Both the position numbers and the translations under genes were made by a program. A stretch of DNA of 64,000 nucleotides from Palaemon carinicauda (taxonomy: Eukaryota; Arthropoda; Malacostraca; Decapoda; Palaemonidae). Location of the stretch: positions 81,008,455 to 81,072,454 of the forward strand of contig NC_090751.1 in NCBI RefSeq assembly GCF_036898095.1. The letters are read 5' to 3'. Positions within the stretch are counted from its first letter, which is position 1; every line of letters begins with the position of its first letter. This document shows positions 33,666-43,314 of the stretch, piece by piece. The notes under the pieces are model-generated. The model worked only from the letters and a program-made list of their open reading frames with translations. It made no database searches and was not told the DNA's origin.

Positions 33666-35518
33666 CTCTGTTTGAGCCTCTACCTTTGGGACGAAAGGTA
33701 GTCGACTGTTGCTCGAAAGCAGGGGTGAAGACCGGTGACTGTGACAACACCGGTTGGGTGACCAGCTGAAAGGTCTGTTGTGGCTGAGCTGCCACTTGGG
33801 AGGTAGCGGGTCCCGGAAACTGACGTCTTGGTTGACGTTGCTGGGGTTTTTGTTTTGAAGATTTCCTCTTAGGTTGAGGTCCGTCGTCCTGAGAGGGTTT
33901 CCTCTTCTTTGACATGCCCCACTTGTGGAGAAGGTTCCTATTCTCCGTGGCGGCTTTGTCGGTGATCTCCTTCACAAGGTCAGAAGGAAAGAGGTGTTTG
34001 CCCCAGATGTTGGAGGAAATCAGCCTCCGGGGTTCGTGTTTCACAGTGGCACCTGCGAACACGAATTCACGACAGGCTCTCCGAGCCTTCATGAAGTGGA
34101 ACATGTCCTTCACCAGGGTTGCCATGTGGGATTTGGCAAGTACCATGTAGTGGTCTGGTACTCTGGTGTCACAGGCCATAATGTCAAGTTGGACCTGGTG
34201 GGACATAGATGCTGCGAGCCTCTCCTTCGTATCTTGTTCCCGACGAAGGAGGTGATCGTTAAGTTTCTGGAGGTCTTCATTAAACTGACGTCCGGCGACG
34301 TCAGGATCTAGCTTTCCCACGATGAAAGTATGCTGGATGTCCTTCCAGTGTCGAGCGTCAGGGGGGAGTAACTATGGAGAAGGGTCTGCACTCCTCCAGT
34401 GCAGGGCAGGCTTTCCCTTCCTCCACAGCTTTAAGGCACGCAGCGAAGGCCTTTTCCATGAATGGAAGTACCGCATTTTCAGGTGCGACGTAGGTAGGGT
34501 GCTTCTTGCTCAGGGCCGGAAGCTTAGAGCAGGTAAAACCCCTACTCTTGAACGTGTTGGCTAGCATAGCCTGGGCCTTCGCGAGATCGAACACTATCTC
34601 TTCTTTTGGTTTGGTCTCTTCTTTAGAGGCAGGTTCGGAGCGAAGTCGGACGTAACAGTCCGGGTAGGCCTCGAAGTTTGGGAAGAACTCCACGTCTTCC
34701 AGGGGGACCGTGCCGATCTTGTCGCTGACGAAGATCCTGCCGGTCGCGATAACCATATGCTCAGCATACCTCCATGGGTTGGCATGTGAGCAAGCGGGGA
34801 GATCCTTAACCGAGATCTTCTTCGGTTCTTTGGCTCCCATCATGGACCTGATGAACTCCTGATTCTCCTTTAACCTGTCGTCCATGACGGCTCTAATCAA
34901 TCGGATCATTTCCTGAGTGGAAGATGAGGGTTCCGGGGTCGTGGAGGTAGACGGGATAGACACTTCCGTCGGTGTAGGAGTAGGGGCGGAGATGGAAGGA
35001 GGAGCGACCTCTTGCTCCGACTCGGCGTATTCCACCTGGTCTTCGTCATCTTCAGCTCCTTGAGCCATGAGGGTCTTCTCCGTACCCTCCGAGACATCCG
35101 ACATGTGTTCGTCATCATCGGAATCTAGGCGGCAATCGTGCATGGACTGGGCCATGACTACATCAGGTTCCACCGTAATTTGGACAATGGGGATCAAATC
35201 CTTGGGCACCACAGAATCAGGGGAGGCCTTTGGGAACAGAAGTGACCTCAATTCTTCAGTGGCCAGGTACGGTCCGGTGGCATTCTTCTGGAAGCCACGC
35301 ACCCATTTGCGTAGCTTCTCTCGAGCAATGTCCCTGATCTCCGCTGAGGGAGAGTTATGGAAGCCATCAGCTATGTGAGCCTGGCAGACCGTACAGTTCA
35401 GCGGGTCCCAGAATTTCAAATCCCCTTTCTTGTTAGCACAAGGGGTGTGAGTCCTGCAAGCCGTATGCCCGTAGAAGTGCGGGCGTTTCACAGCGCAGAA
35501 GTCGAAGTCACACTTCAT
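33568..35518 (-). pseudogene. DIRS-G Gag-like protein, one frameshift
   Basis: Very similar to the 649-residue Gag of the H units. It starts with the Cys/His cluster, followed by KLRKWVRGFQKNATGPYLA, the acidic block, a P/T linker, ISVKDLPACSHANPWRYAEHM and the VEFFPNFEAYPDCYVRL block. One extra T near 34359, after a run of six C on the coding strand, creates a TGA at 34358-34360. The rest (LLRREQDTKERLAAS, the KR-rich stretch and the RG-rich tail) is in the next frame to 33568. The first in-frame ATG of the exon is at 35518; an upstream ATG (35667-35669), spliced over the intron, is also in frame. Confidence 0.9.
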
Positions 35519-35527
35519 CTGCTCCTC

Positions 35528-35660
35528 CTGTGGAAGAAAGAGAAAATGAGTATGGGGAGAGTCATAAGAATGGCTCTTAATCTAAGTTAATATTAATCAA
35601 TAATTTTAACTTAATGAAGGGTGTGATGCATAGAGATTGAAGTAGTAAAGAAAACATACT
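35528..35660 (-). other. Predicted mini-intron upstream of gag (DIRS-G)
   Basis: On the minus strand GTATGT starts at 35660 and CTTTCTTCCACAG ends at 35528 (133 bp). The upstream exon contains ATG at 35669-35667, nine bases before the donor. If spliced, it reads Met-His-Gly and continues in frame into GAG GAG CAG ATG. Confidence 0.65.
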
Positions 35661-35669
35661 CCATGCATC

Positions 35670-37835
35670 CCGCCCGGCTGGCTACCGCAAGCTTTATCCT
35701 TGGATAATCCGAGATGGCCGAAGGCACAGGATAGTATTTCCTAGAAGTCCATAGGGCAATGGAATTCCATGGAAAATGCCAAGGATAAGTTTGGGACCGA
35801 GGCTACTCAGTCCCAAATTAGGGGGCTAACAGATCCCTTAGGGTAACTGCTTCCGGCAACCAGCCGCGCTAAGATACACGCAGCATGCTGGAATTTTGAA
35901 GAATGCAAAGAGACAGCACGATTACTAATAGAACAGTACCAAGGCACTGATCTAATAGCGTAAACAGGCCATCTGTTTGCAGTGTAGGGCTATCAGTATT
36001 CATATGATAGCTAGTAAAAGGGGGTGCAAGTAGTCTTGACGCCTCCGGGGGGTTCCGGTAGACCTCCGGCACGCCGGAGGCCGCTCCAGCAGAGTTTCTG
36101 GCATTAGAACAGACAATATATAAGTCAAGAGTAATACCAGGGTGGCGGCCGCCGGCACAACGGCGGAACGCCGGCAGAGGAGCGGCGGCTCCGGCAGTCG
36201 GAGGATGCCGGATTGGTGACTGGGACAAGGATGGTTATAGCGGAACCAGGTTGCCGGCAATGGATGCCGGAACTCCGGTGGCCGACCGGCAGGTGGACGG
36301 CGAAGCTAGGAGGAAGGAGGAGAGCCATCGGCTGGAAGCCGGCGGCGGTCGGCAGTCCCCCGGCACGCGGGGGGCTGGCGGCATGAGGGTAAGGGGAGAG
36401 TCACCAAGGTAGGAGGCGGGTATCGCCGACAGTGGAGGCGGCAAGGGACCGGCACCCGGATAGTGAGAGAGACAGGGGGAGGGATGTAAGAAGTCCAGTC
36501 ATGGACTCCCAGACATCCCTCCCTGAGAGGGTGTACCCATGATAGAGGCTGGCTCTATCCCCCAGAAGCAGGGGTCTCAGAGGACCGGGAGCTAGGGTAG
36601 CCCAAGGGAGGGCTAGGGGACACCCAATGAGGGGGAGACCTCTACGTACAGAACGCATCCAGTGGCTAACCCCATAGGACACTATGAAGGGTATATGTAC
36701 CAGAGCGGACTGCACATAGAAGCTCAAGGTAGCCCTATCACTCCACCCTAAGGAGGAGTTGTAGGACAGGGGGCAGATGGGTATAGACTAACCTAAGTGT
36801 AGGCTAGGCTATACAAGAGATAGGTGGGGAGGGGAGAAGAGAAGAGTCTTCCATGGAAGGGGTTCTGTACCAGAGCGGCCACTAGGGAAAAGGAGGACAC
36901 TCCCTAACCTAAGATAAGGCAGCCTGGCTGAAACGGTGCATGGGTACAGTTTCAGCAGGGGACAGAATAACCTTTCCAAAACCTAACCTAGAGCAGGGCT
37001 AAGAGGCCTGAACTAGGAAAGATAGAAGACATATCGCTATAGCAGGACAGTCATAGACTAGTCCTAGCCATAGAGGAAGGGCTAGCCGTTCCTCACTCTC
37101 GGACGCAACCCTAAGGGGGGTTCATTCCCTTAGGGAGGACTGAGAGGCGATAAAATACTCCGTTAGGCGCTTGATCCCTTTACTTAGTGAGGGAATCAAG
37201 GCTAAACAGAGGGAGTGCCAAGGGCAGGGGGATGAAGGAAGCATATAGGGGTCCTTCAAGTAGGTTAGGTTAGGAAGGGACACTAACTAACCTATCCCCT
37301 ATATGGTCCCTGAAGGCGAAAAAACACTTGCATCACAGTCGAAAGTATTGTAAAATAATGCCACTATCTTCATAACTTAGCCTAGGATCACTAATAAAAT
37401 CATGCATGAACACTGATATATAGGCGCTCTGGCCTGGGGGCTATAGTAGCCTACTGGTATGAGGTCAATCGATGACCGATAAAAAGCGTCAAAACACGAT
37501 ATAAAAGTTCCTAGCTATGAAGACTAAATAAACTAATGTTATCGATTAGTAATAAGGCCGGAAGCGTTGTTGTGGCTAACTAAATAAGGCATGCATAACA
37601 ACAACGACGCCATAAAATGGCGGGTCCGGTAGAGGCACAGCTCTGCCACAAAACAACAATTATCTCGGAAAGTAATATTTACTTTACGGTCAGAGCTTAA
37701 CTAAACAATACTGGAACCTTGTACTCAACTTTCCAGAAGAAGGCGAGGCCGAAGGTAGCGACATAACGTAGATGCAAAGCGATAAGTAAGGCACAGGGAA
37801 AATCCGTCTAAGTAGGGCAAGCTACTGAACAAAGG
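35670..37835 (-). other. DIRS-G 5' leader, noncoding
   Basis: About 2.2 kb. Open frames of up to about 119 codons are proline-rich, overlap in several frames and are not kept between G and H, so I call none. A GCCGG-rich zone lies at 36040-36450. A hairpin-forming inverted repeat is at 37242-37304. The point matching the H unit junction is at 37494. Confidence 0.6.
37242..37304. repeat. Leader inverted repeat (hairpin) in DIRS-G
   Basis: The left arm CATATAGGGG plus GGTTAG pairs with the right arm CTAACCTATCCCCTATATG; the left arm carries an insertion between its two parts. The same structure is kept in each H unit. Its function is unknown. Confidence 0.6.
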
Positions 37836-38175
37836 ATGGAGACGGTCGTGACGTCATTTAAGCAATGGCGCCCGTTTGTTTACGTCTCGAGTACCAGAAG
37901 TAGCCACGAATGAGATTAGCTATGAAACGGCTCCCAGCTATTCTCAGCCCTTACACACCGAAGCATTAACTCTGTTCGGGGTGTAGATAGCTATGTGGCG
38001 CGTTAATACATGCGTCCCCTGTTGATATACGATGTCTTAAAAGGGAAACCTTTAGGATACTCGCTCCAGAAGTTAGAATTCTGTGATAACCTGTGGTTAA
38101 ATTCTCTGGGAATATCTTAGTAGTTATTTACCCAAGGAAGCTACCAAAAAGGAACCTTCCATCAGGACGCCATGG
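37836..38175. repeat. DIRS-G right (5') ITR with CRE-like site
   Basis: Inverted partner of 29430-29770. It contains TGACGTCA at 37849-37856 followed by AATGGCGCC. The terminal 14 bp beyond the ITR (TTGAGCCCAAAA) occurs complemented in the ICR. Confidence 0.9.
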
Positions 38176-38189
38176 CTTGAGCCCAAAAA

Positions 38190-38760
38190 ACTCATGCGTT
38201 ACGAATGACAGCGCCCATGACGCCTCCGGTTCAGGCAACAGTTCTTCCACTTAATTTAACCTAATTTCACTGTAAGGCAAGAGCTAGAATTTATACAATG
38301 CAAAGATCAAATACTCAACTTTCCAGAGGCAGAAGAGGCTGAAGATTGCATGATAAATCCAACGAGATAAGCGAAAACACGAGAGCGAACAGGAAAATCT
38401 CCGACCTAGTAGCGCTACGCTTAAAGGAATAAAACATGGCGGAGACGATGGCGCCATCTAGATATTCAAGGTAGTAACAGAGGAAGGGTACCTTGATAAC
38501 GGCTCCCCTTCTATTATTGCCACTTTCCCCCTCGAAGCAAAAATGCTATTCGGGGTGAAGATTGCTATGTGTCGTATCAAGATATACGTCCCCTGATATT
38601 ATGCGATATCTTTGAGAGAAATTTTAAGGATATTCATGCCAGGAGTTAGAATTCTGGAGACCTAAAGGTAAATTCTCTGGGAATATCACTGTAGTCAAAT
38701 ATACCCTAGGAAGCTACTTAAAGGAACCTTCCATCAGGACGACATGGCCTGAGCCGAAAA
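38190..38760 (-). mobile_element. DIRS-F fragment, right part with right ITR
   Basis: Continuation of the leader interrupted at 29385: it starts CTCATGCG where the leaders of D and G read AGCATG or GGCATG after the same AACTAAATAA block. From about 38480 it is a right ITR of the A/B type, with GGGGTGAAGATTGCTATG and a GATATTATGCGATATC block, ending GCCTGAGCCGAAAAA at about 38760. Confidence 0.75.
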
Positions 38761-39023
38761 ATCATTTGCTGCAATTTTTAAGTACTACCAATTCAACTAC
38801 CTGATTGAGAGGATCATTCTACAAATTGGTCACAGCTGGAATAAAACTTCTAGAATACTGGGGAGTATTGAGCCTCATGATGGAGAAGGCTTGATTATTA
38901 GAAATAACTGTACTGTATATCTATTATTAGAAACAGAATGGTACTGTCCGGGAAGTTCTGAATGTAAAGGAAGGTCAACATTGTGAAAAATTTTATACAA
39001 AATGCATAACTGTGAGTTTAATT
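38761..39023. other. Unassigned spacer between F and the H array
   Basis: 263 bp of AT-rich sequence outside the DIRS copies. No ORF or known motif. It looks like a dispersed repeat fragment, but I cannot name it. It ends TTTAATT at the left end of H1. Confidence 0.5.
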
Positions 39024-39067
39024 AACGGATTTTGAGCGAAGCGAAAAATCTATTTTTGGGTGAGATA

Positions 39068-39408
39068 GCCATGGCGTCCTGATGGAAGGTTCCTTTTTGG
39101 TAGCTTCCTTGGGTAAATAACTACTAAGATATTCCCAGAGAATTTAACCACAGGTTATCACAGAATTCTAACTTCTGGAGCGAGTATCCTAAAGGTTTCC
39201 CTTTTAAGACATCGTATATCAACAGGGGACGCATGTATTAACACGCCACATAGCTATCTACACCCCGAACAGAGTTAATGCTTCGGTGTGTAAGGGCGGA
39301 GAATAGCTGGGAGCCGTTCCATAGCTAATCTCATCCGTGGCTACTTTTGGTACTCGAGACGTAAACAAACGGGTGCCATTGCTTAAATGACGTCACAACC
39401 GTCTTCAT
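39068..39408. repeat. H1 left ITR
   Basis: Nearly the same sequence as the left ITR of G, with TGACGTCA at 39388-39395. Its inverted partner is missing in the window. Confidence 0.85.
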
Positions 39409-39489
39409 CCTGAAGCCAGTTGCTTGCCGATCACCATGATACAGCAGAGCAGGGTGGGACCTAAAAACTGGACGAAGTAGCAGGGAGGG

Positions 39490-39585
39490 TCCATCAGGAC
39501 GCCATGGCTATCTCACCCAAAAATAGATTTTTCGCTTCGCTCAAAATCCGTTTTTCGGGCTCAAGCCATGGCGTCCTGATGGAAG
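39490..39585. repeat. H1 ICR
   Basis: Complement of the left terminus joined to the complement of a right terminus, with centre CCGTTTTTCGGGCTC. The right half records the right end that the unit has lost. Confidence 0.88.
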
Positions 39586-40402
39586 AATACCAGAGAATCA
39601 ATGTATCGTGGTAGATTTTCCCCTATTGGGTAAGCGCCAAGGGCTTTGAACAATGTAGCATAGTAATCTTAATAAAAGAAACGTAGGGAAGAATCTTCCT
39701 GCCCCCCTTGGCAGTGAAGTTCCCACGGTCATGCCGAGATCAAAGTGGTTATCGAAGGGCTATTCACCTTGCTAGAAGAACCTGAAGAACTTGGAGACGA
39801 GATTGAATGGTTGGCATTCATATCAGAACATTCTTTAGGGCAGACAAGTGGTGGTTAGGCACTGTGTGCTAAGAAGGTTAGTTTCGTCTCTAGGGTATGA
39901 AGAGTAAGTATTCGTATTGGAATATTACATTGTAAGAGTGAATATATACTAAGGGTTAGGATCTTAGTATCTCCATGAACCATAGGGAAGGGGATAGTAA
40001 AACTATGACAGGCATATATTTCATAGTATAAGTAGGAGCGGATTGAGACGCACAAGTAATAAAATAGGAATTTTATTTCACAATTGCATAAAATTTAAAA
40101 TAAATTACAGCAATAAGTAAAGTTAATTTACAGTGAATTATAATGTACATAGTAATAAAGACTTGCTCTTGAATCTGAAAGGGAATTTCAAATTTATTAG
40201 TAGGCACTCGTTCTCGAGGAACGTCAGTCTTTAATTAAAACACATCATGCTCTAGGCATGCGGCGCTTGTGTGACGACTATGACATTTCACCTGGGATAA
40301 GAACAGTTATAAGAAAGCACTAAGTGTTTTCGACATCACTATGTATCGCTCGAGGGTCAACATAGGCACCCGAGGAGTTAGAGTCCCAAGTAACTCGCTG
40401 TT

Positions 40403-41795
40403 CTATGCAGAGTTAGGTGCAGGTTTCATAACACTACCTGCGGCTACCACAAAATGTTTGACTTCGTGCACTTGTTTCGCATAATGTTTGAAGAAAACAC
40501 GCGAGGACTTCCAGCCTGTAAAGCTTTTAAGGCTTTCGAAGTCCATACTCTGAAAGAAATTCAGAGACGATGCAACTTTTCTAGGATCGTGACCGGCGGG
40601 TGTACTGTCAGGATCCGCTCTGCGAATGAAGTAGGTGATTTTCGCTCTTAGTTGTTTCAGTGACAGGTCGCTGCCCGATGTTTCTCCTTTGAAGAGTTGG
40701 CCTCCACCAAAGTTCGAAGTTCTGCGAAGATAGACCTTGAGGCTCTCTACTGGGCATAGAGAGGCATCTTCCTTCAGGGGGCATATTCTCCAGGGGCCCC
40801 ATCTTTTGGTGGGTAATTCGTTTTTGGCAAAAAAACGTCGGATCCGGGGAGAGGGTAATGTCTCCTGAATCAGTAAACAGGACATGACCCTCTTCTCTTG
40901 ACAATGCCACTATTTCGCTGACTCGGGCTCCTGAGGCAAGAGCAAAGAGAAATATAACTTTCTGAGTCATATCCTTGAGAGGGCATGAATCATTATCCAA
41001 GTTGGAGGCGAAATGGAGCACCTTGTCCAATGACCAGGAGATCGGTTTCGGTGGGGGTGCTGGGCGTAGACGAGCGCATGCTTTCGGCAGTTTATTGAAG
41101 ATGTCGCTGGAATGATCAATTTGGAAGGCATACAATAGTGGTCTAGTCAATGCCAATTTGCAAGTCGAAATCGTATTGGCTGCTAATCCCTGTCCATGAA
41201 GGTGAATGAAGAAGGACATGCAGAAATCAATTGTGATTTCCTTAGGATTTTTTGTCTTGACGAAAGAGACCCATTTTCTCCAAGATGATTCGTATTGCCG
41301 TCTTGTGGATTCGGTCTTGTATTCCTCGAGGATGTCTAGACTTTTCTTCGAGATCCCAAACCTCTTCTTTGCGGCTAGGGAGAGAAAATCATGAGATGAA
41401 GGTCCTTGATTTTCGATGATGAAGCGAAGACAGTCGACTTCTGTACTTGTTGGGAGAGAACTGGGCCCGGGAGAGGGATCAGCTTGGGCTGCAGCTCCAG
41501 GACCAGGGGGTACCAGTTGCTCCGGGGCCACTTGGGAGCCACTAGGGCCGCTGTCCCTTTGAAGGTTCTCAGTTTGGAGAGGACTTTCAGCAGAAGGTTG
41601 GTGGGAGGGAACAGGTAGATCTTGGACCATCTGTTCCAGTCCAGTGACATGGCATCCACTGCTTCTGCCTTGGGGTCCTCGTACGGGGCCACATACCGAG
41701 GAAGTTGATTGTTGTCGCTCGTTGCGAAGAGATCGATCTGAAGTTCTGGGACTTGGTGAGAGATGAAGGAGAATGATCTTGCGTCTAGAGACCAT
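40403..41795 (-). pseudogene. H1 tyrosine recombinase, frameshifted
   Basis: Core-binding part and first arginine block (ASGARVSEI) are in the frame that runs to 41795. A 7-A run at 40829-40835, one base longer than the homologous stretch, shifts the frame after DPTF. The HxxR (GHDPRK) and tyrosine (FFKHYAKQV) blocks follow in the frame 40885-40403. It also has a private change in the block QIDHSSDIF (L in the other copies). It lacks the TAG found in H2 and H3. Confidence 0.9.
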
Positions 41796-43314
41796 TCCGA
41801 CTCTATCGGGCTTGTCCGAGATAGAGCATCCGCTGTCACACGTTGCGGAATCCTTGTAGGTGAACTGCAGACAGGTGCCATTTCTTCTTCTCTGCCAGAC
41901 GGAAGATTGGAAGAAGCACCTGATTTATCTGGGGCGATCTTGAGCCTTGGCGATTGAGACATCGAACTACCACCGAGTTGTCTAGGGTTAGACGAATATG
42001 GATCGAGGGAGGCGGGGATAGTTTCTTCAGAGCTAGAAGGACCGCCATGGCCTCCAAAATGTTGATGTGAAACGTCTTGAACAGGGGAGACCATGTGCCT
42101 TGAGCCTGTTTTTGGTGGGAGTGACCTCCCCAACCCTCCAGCGAAGTGTCCGTGTGGATGTTGAGTGATGGAGGTGGGTGTTGAAGAGGGATGGACCTTT
42201 TCAGGGGCTTTGCTTCCGACCACGGCTTGAGGAGAAGTCGAAGTCTGTTTGGGAGCCGTCTCTTGAGGTCTCTTCGAGCGATGGATGCAGAACGTCTCCA
42301 GACTCCCGCGGCATCCTTTAGCTGTGCACGAAGCACTGGGTTTGTTACTGAGGCGAACTGTAGAGAGCCTAGAACTCGTTCCTGCTGGCGTCTTGAGATC
42401 CGCTTGGATTTCAGTAGTCGTTTGACAGACCCTGCTATTTCCTTCCTTTTCTTCTGGGGAATGGAAAGGCGGTGTGACTGAAGGTTCCATTGGATTCCTA
42501 ACCATTGGAACTTCTGAGCTGGAGAGAGGCGAGACTTCTTCACGTTTATCTTGAATCCCAGGTGTTCTAGGTACTGGGTGACTTTGCTGCAGGATTTTAA
42601 ACAATCCTCGGGCGATGGAGCCCAGACTAGCCAATCGTCGAGGTAGGCCATCACCTGGACGTCTCGGAGGCGGAGCTGTTGTACTATGGCGTCCGCCAGC
42701 TTTGTGAAGATTCGAGGGGCCACATTGAGGCCGAAGGGCATGGCCCTGAAGGCGTAGCTTTTCCTTTGGAGTCGAAATCCTAGGTAGGAGGAAGCGTGAT
42801 GGTTCATTGGAACGTGCCAGTAGGCATCCGCCAGGTCTATGGAGACCGTGTAAGAACCTCGAGGCAGAAGGGTCCTTATCTGTTGAAGAGTCAGCATCTT
42901 GAACTTGTCGTTCGCTATGAACTTGTTGAGGGGGGATAAGTCCAGAATGACTCTGAGTTTGTCGGAGTCTTTCTTGGGGACACAAAACAGTCTCCCTTGG
43001 AACCTGGTGGACTTTACCTTCCTTATCACCTTCTTGTTCAAGAGATCTAGGACATATTCTTCCAGAAGGGGGGTTGATTGTTGGAAGAATTGCTGGAAGG
43101 TTGGGGGTGGTTGAGTCCAACTCCAGCCTAGACCCTTCTTGACGATGCTGTGTGCCCAGGGATCGAAGGTCCAACGATCCTGGAATTGGCGGAGTCTTCC
43201 TCCCACCGGAAGCACTTCATTGCTTCTGGTGTCCCGAGGGCTTACTGCCTCGGCCGCTAGCTCCCTTTCCTCCTCTGCCTCTGGAGGGACGGCGAGACGC
43301 GTCTCTGCCTGCAC
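41375..43314 (-). pseudogene. H1 reverse transcriptase / RNase H, frameshifted
   Basis: 492 codons from 43314 are open: RT with D160 in SIDLADAYW (motif A), AMPFGL at 191-196, YLDD at 224-227, and RNase H with D389 (HTDTSLEGWGG), E421 (NILEAMAV) and D445 (LTLDNS). At 41838-41842 two extra bases (CACAC against CAC in G, + strand) shift the frame within GFRNV-TADALSR, before the last RNase H acidic residue. The tail with WNRW, YLFPP and LVAPKWP is in the frame down to 41375. H2 and H3 share this insertion. The polymerase part up to that point is undamaged. Confidence 0.92.

Larger units (their letters stand above)
29386..38189 (-). mobile_element. DIRS-G: structurally complete DIRS element
   Basis: This 8.8-kb element on the minus strand has both termini (AACGGATTTT at left, GAGCCCAAAA at right), about 340-bp ITRs, an ICR matching both ends, YR, RT/RH, gag, a predicted intron and a 2.2-kb leader. 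It is inserted in the leader of F with no visible target-site duplication, as expected for tyrosine-recombinase integration. Lesions are few: one inserted base in gag, one stop in RT/RH, and none seen in YR. It is longer than usual for DIRS elements (mostly 4-6 kb), because of long noncoding regions. The 3' part 29948-30756 has no gene; AATAAA on the minus strand lies at 30433-30438. Confidence 0.92.
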
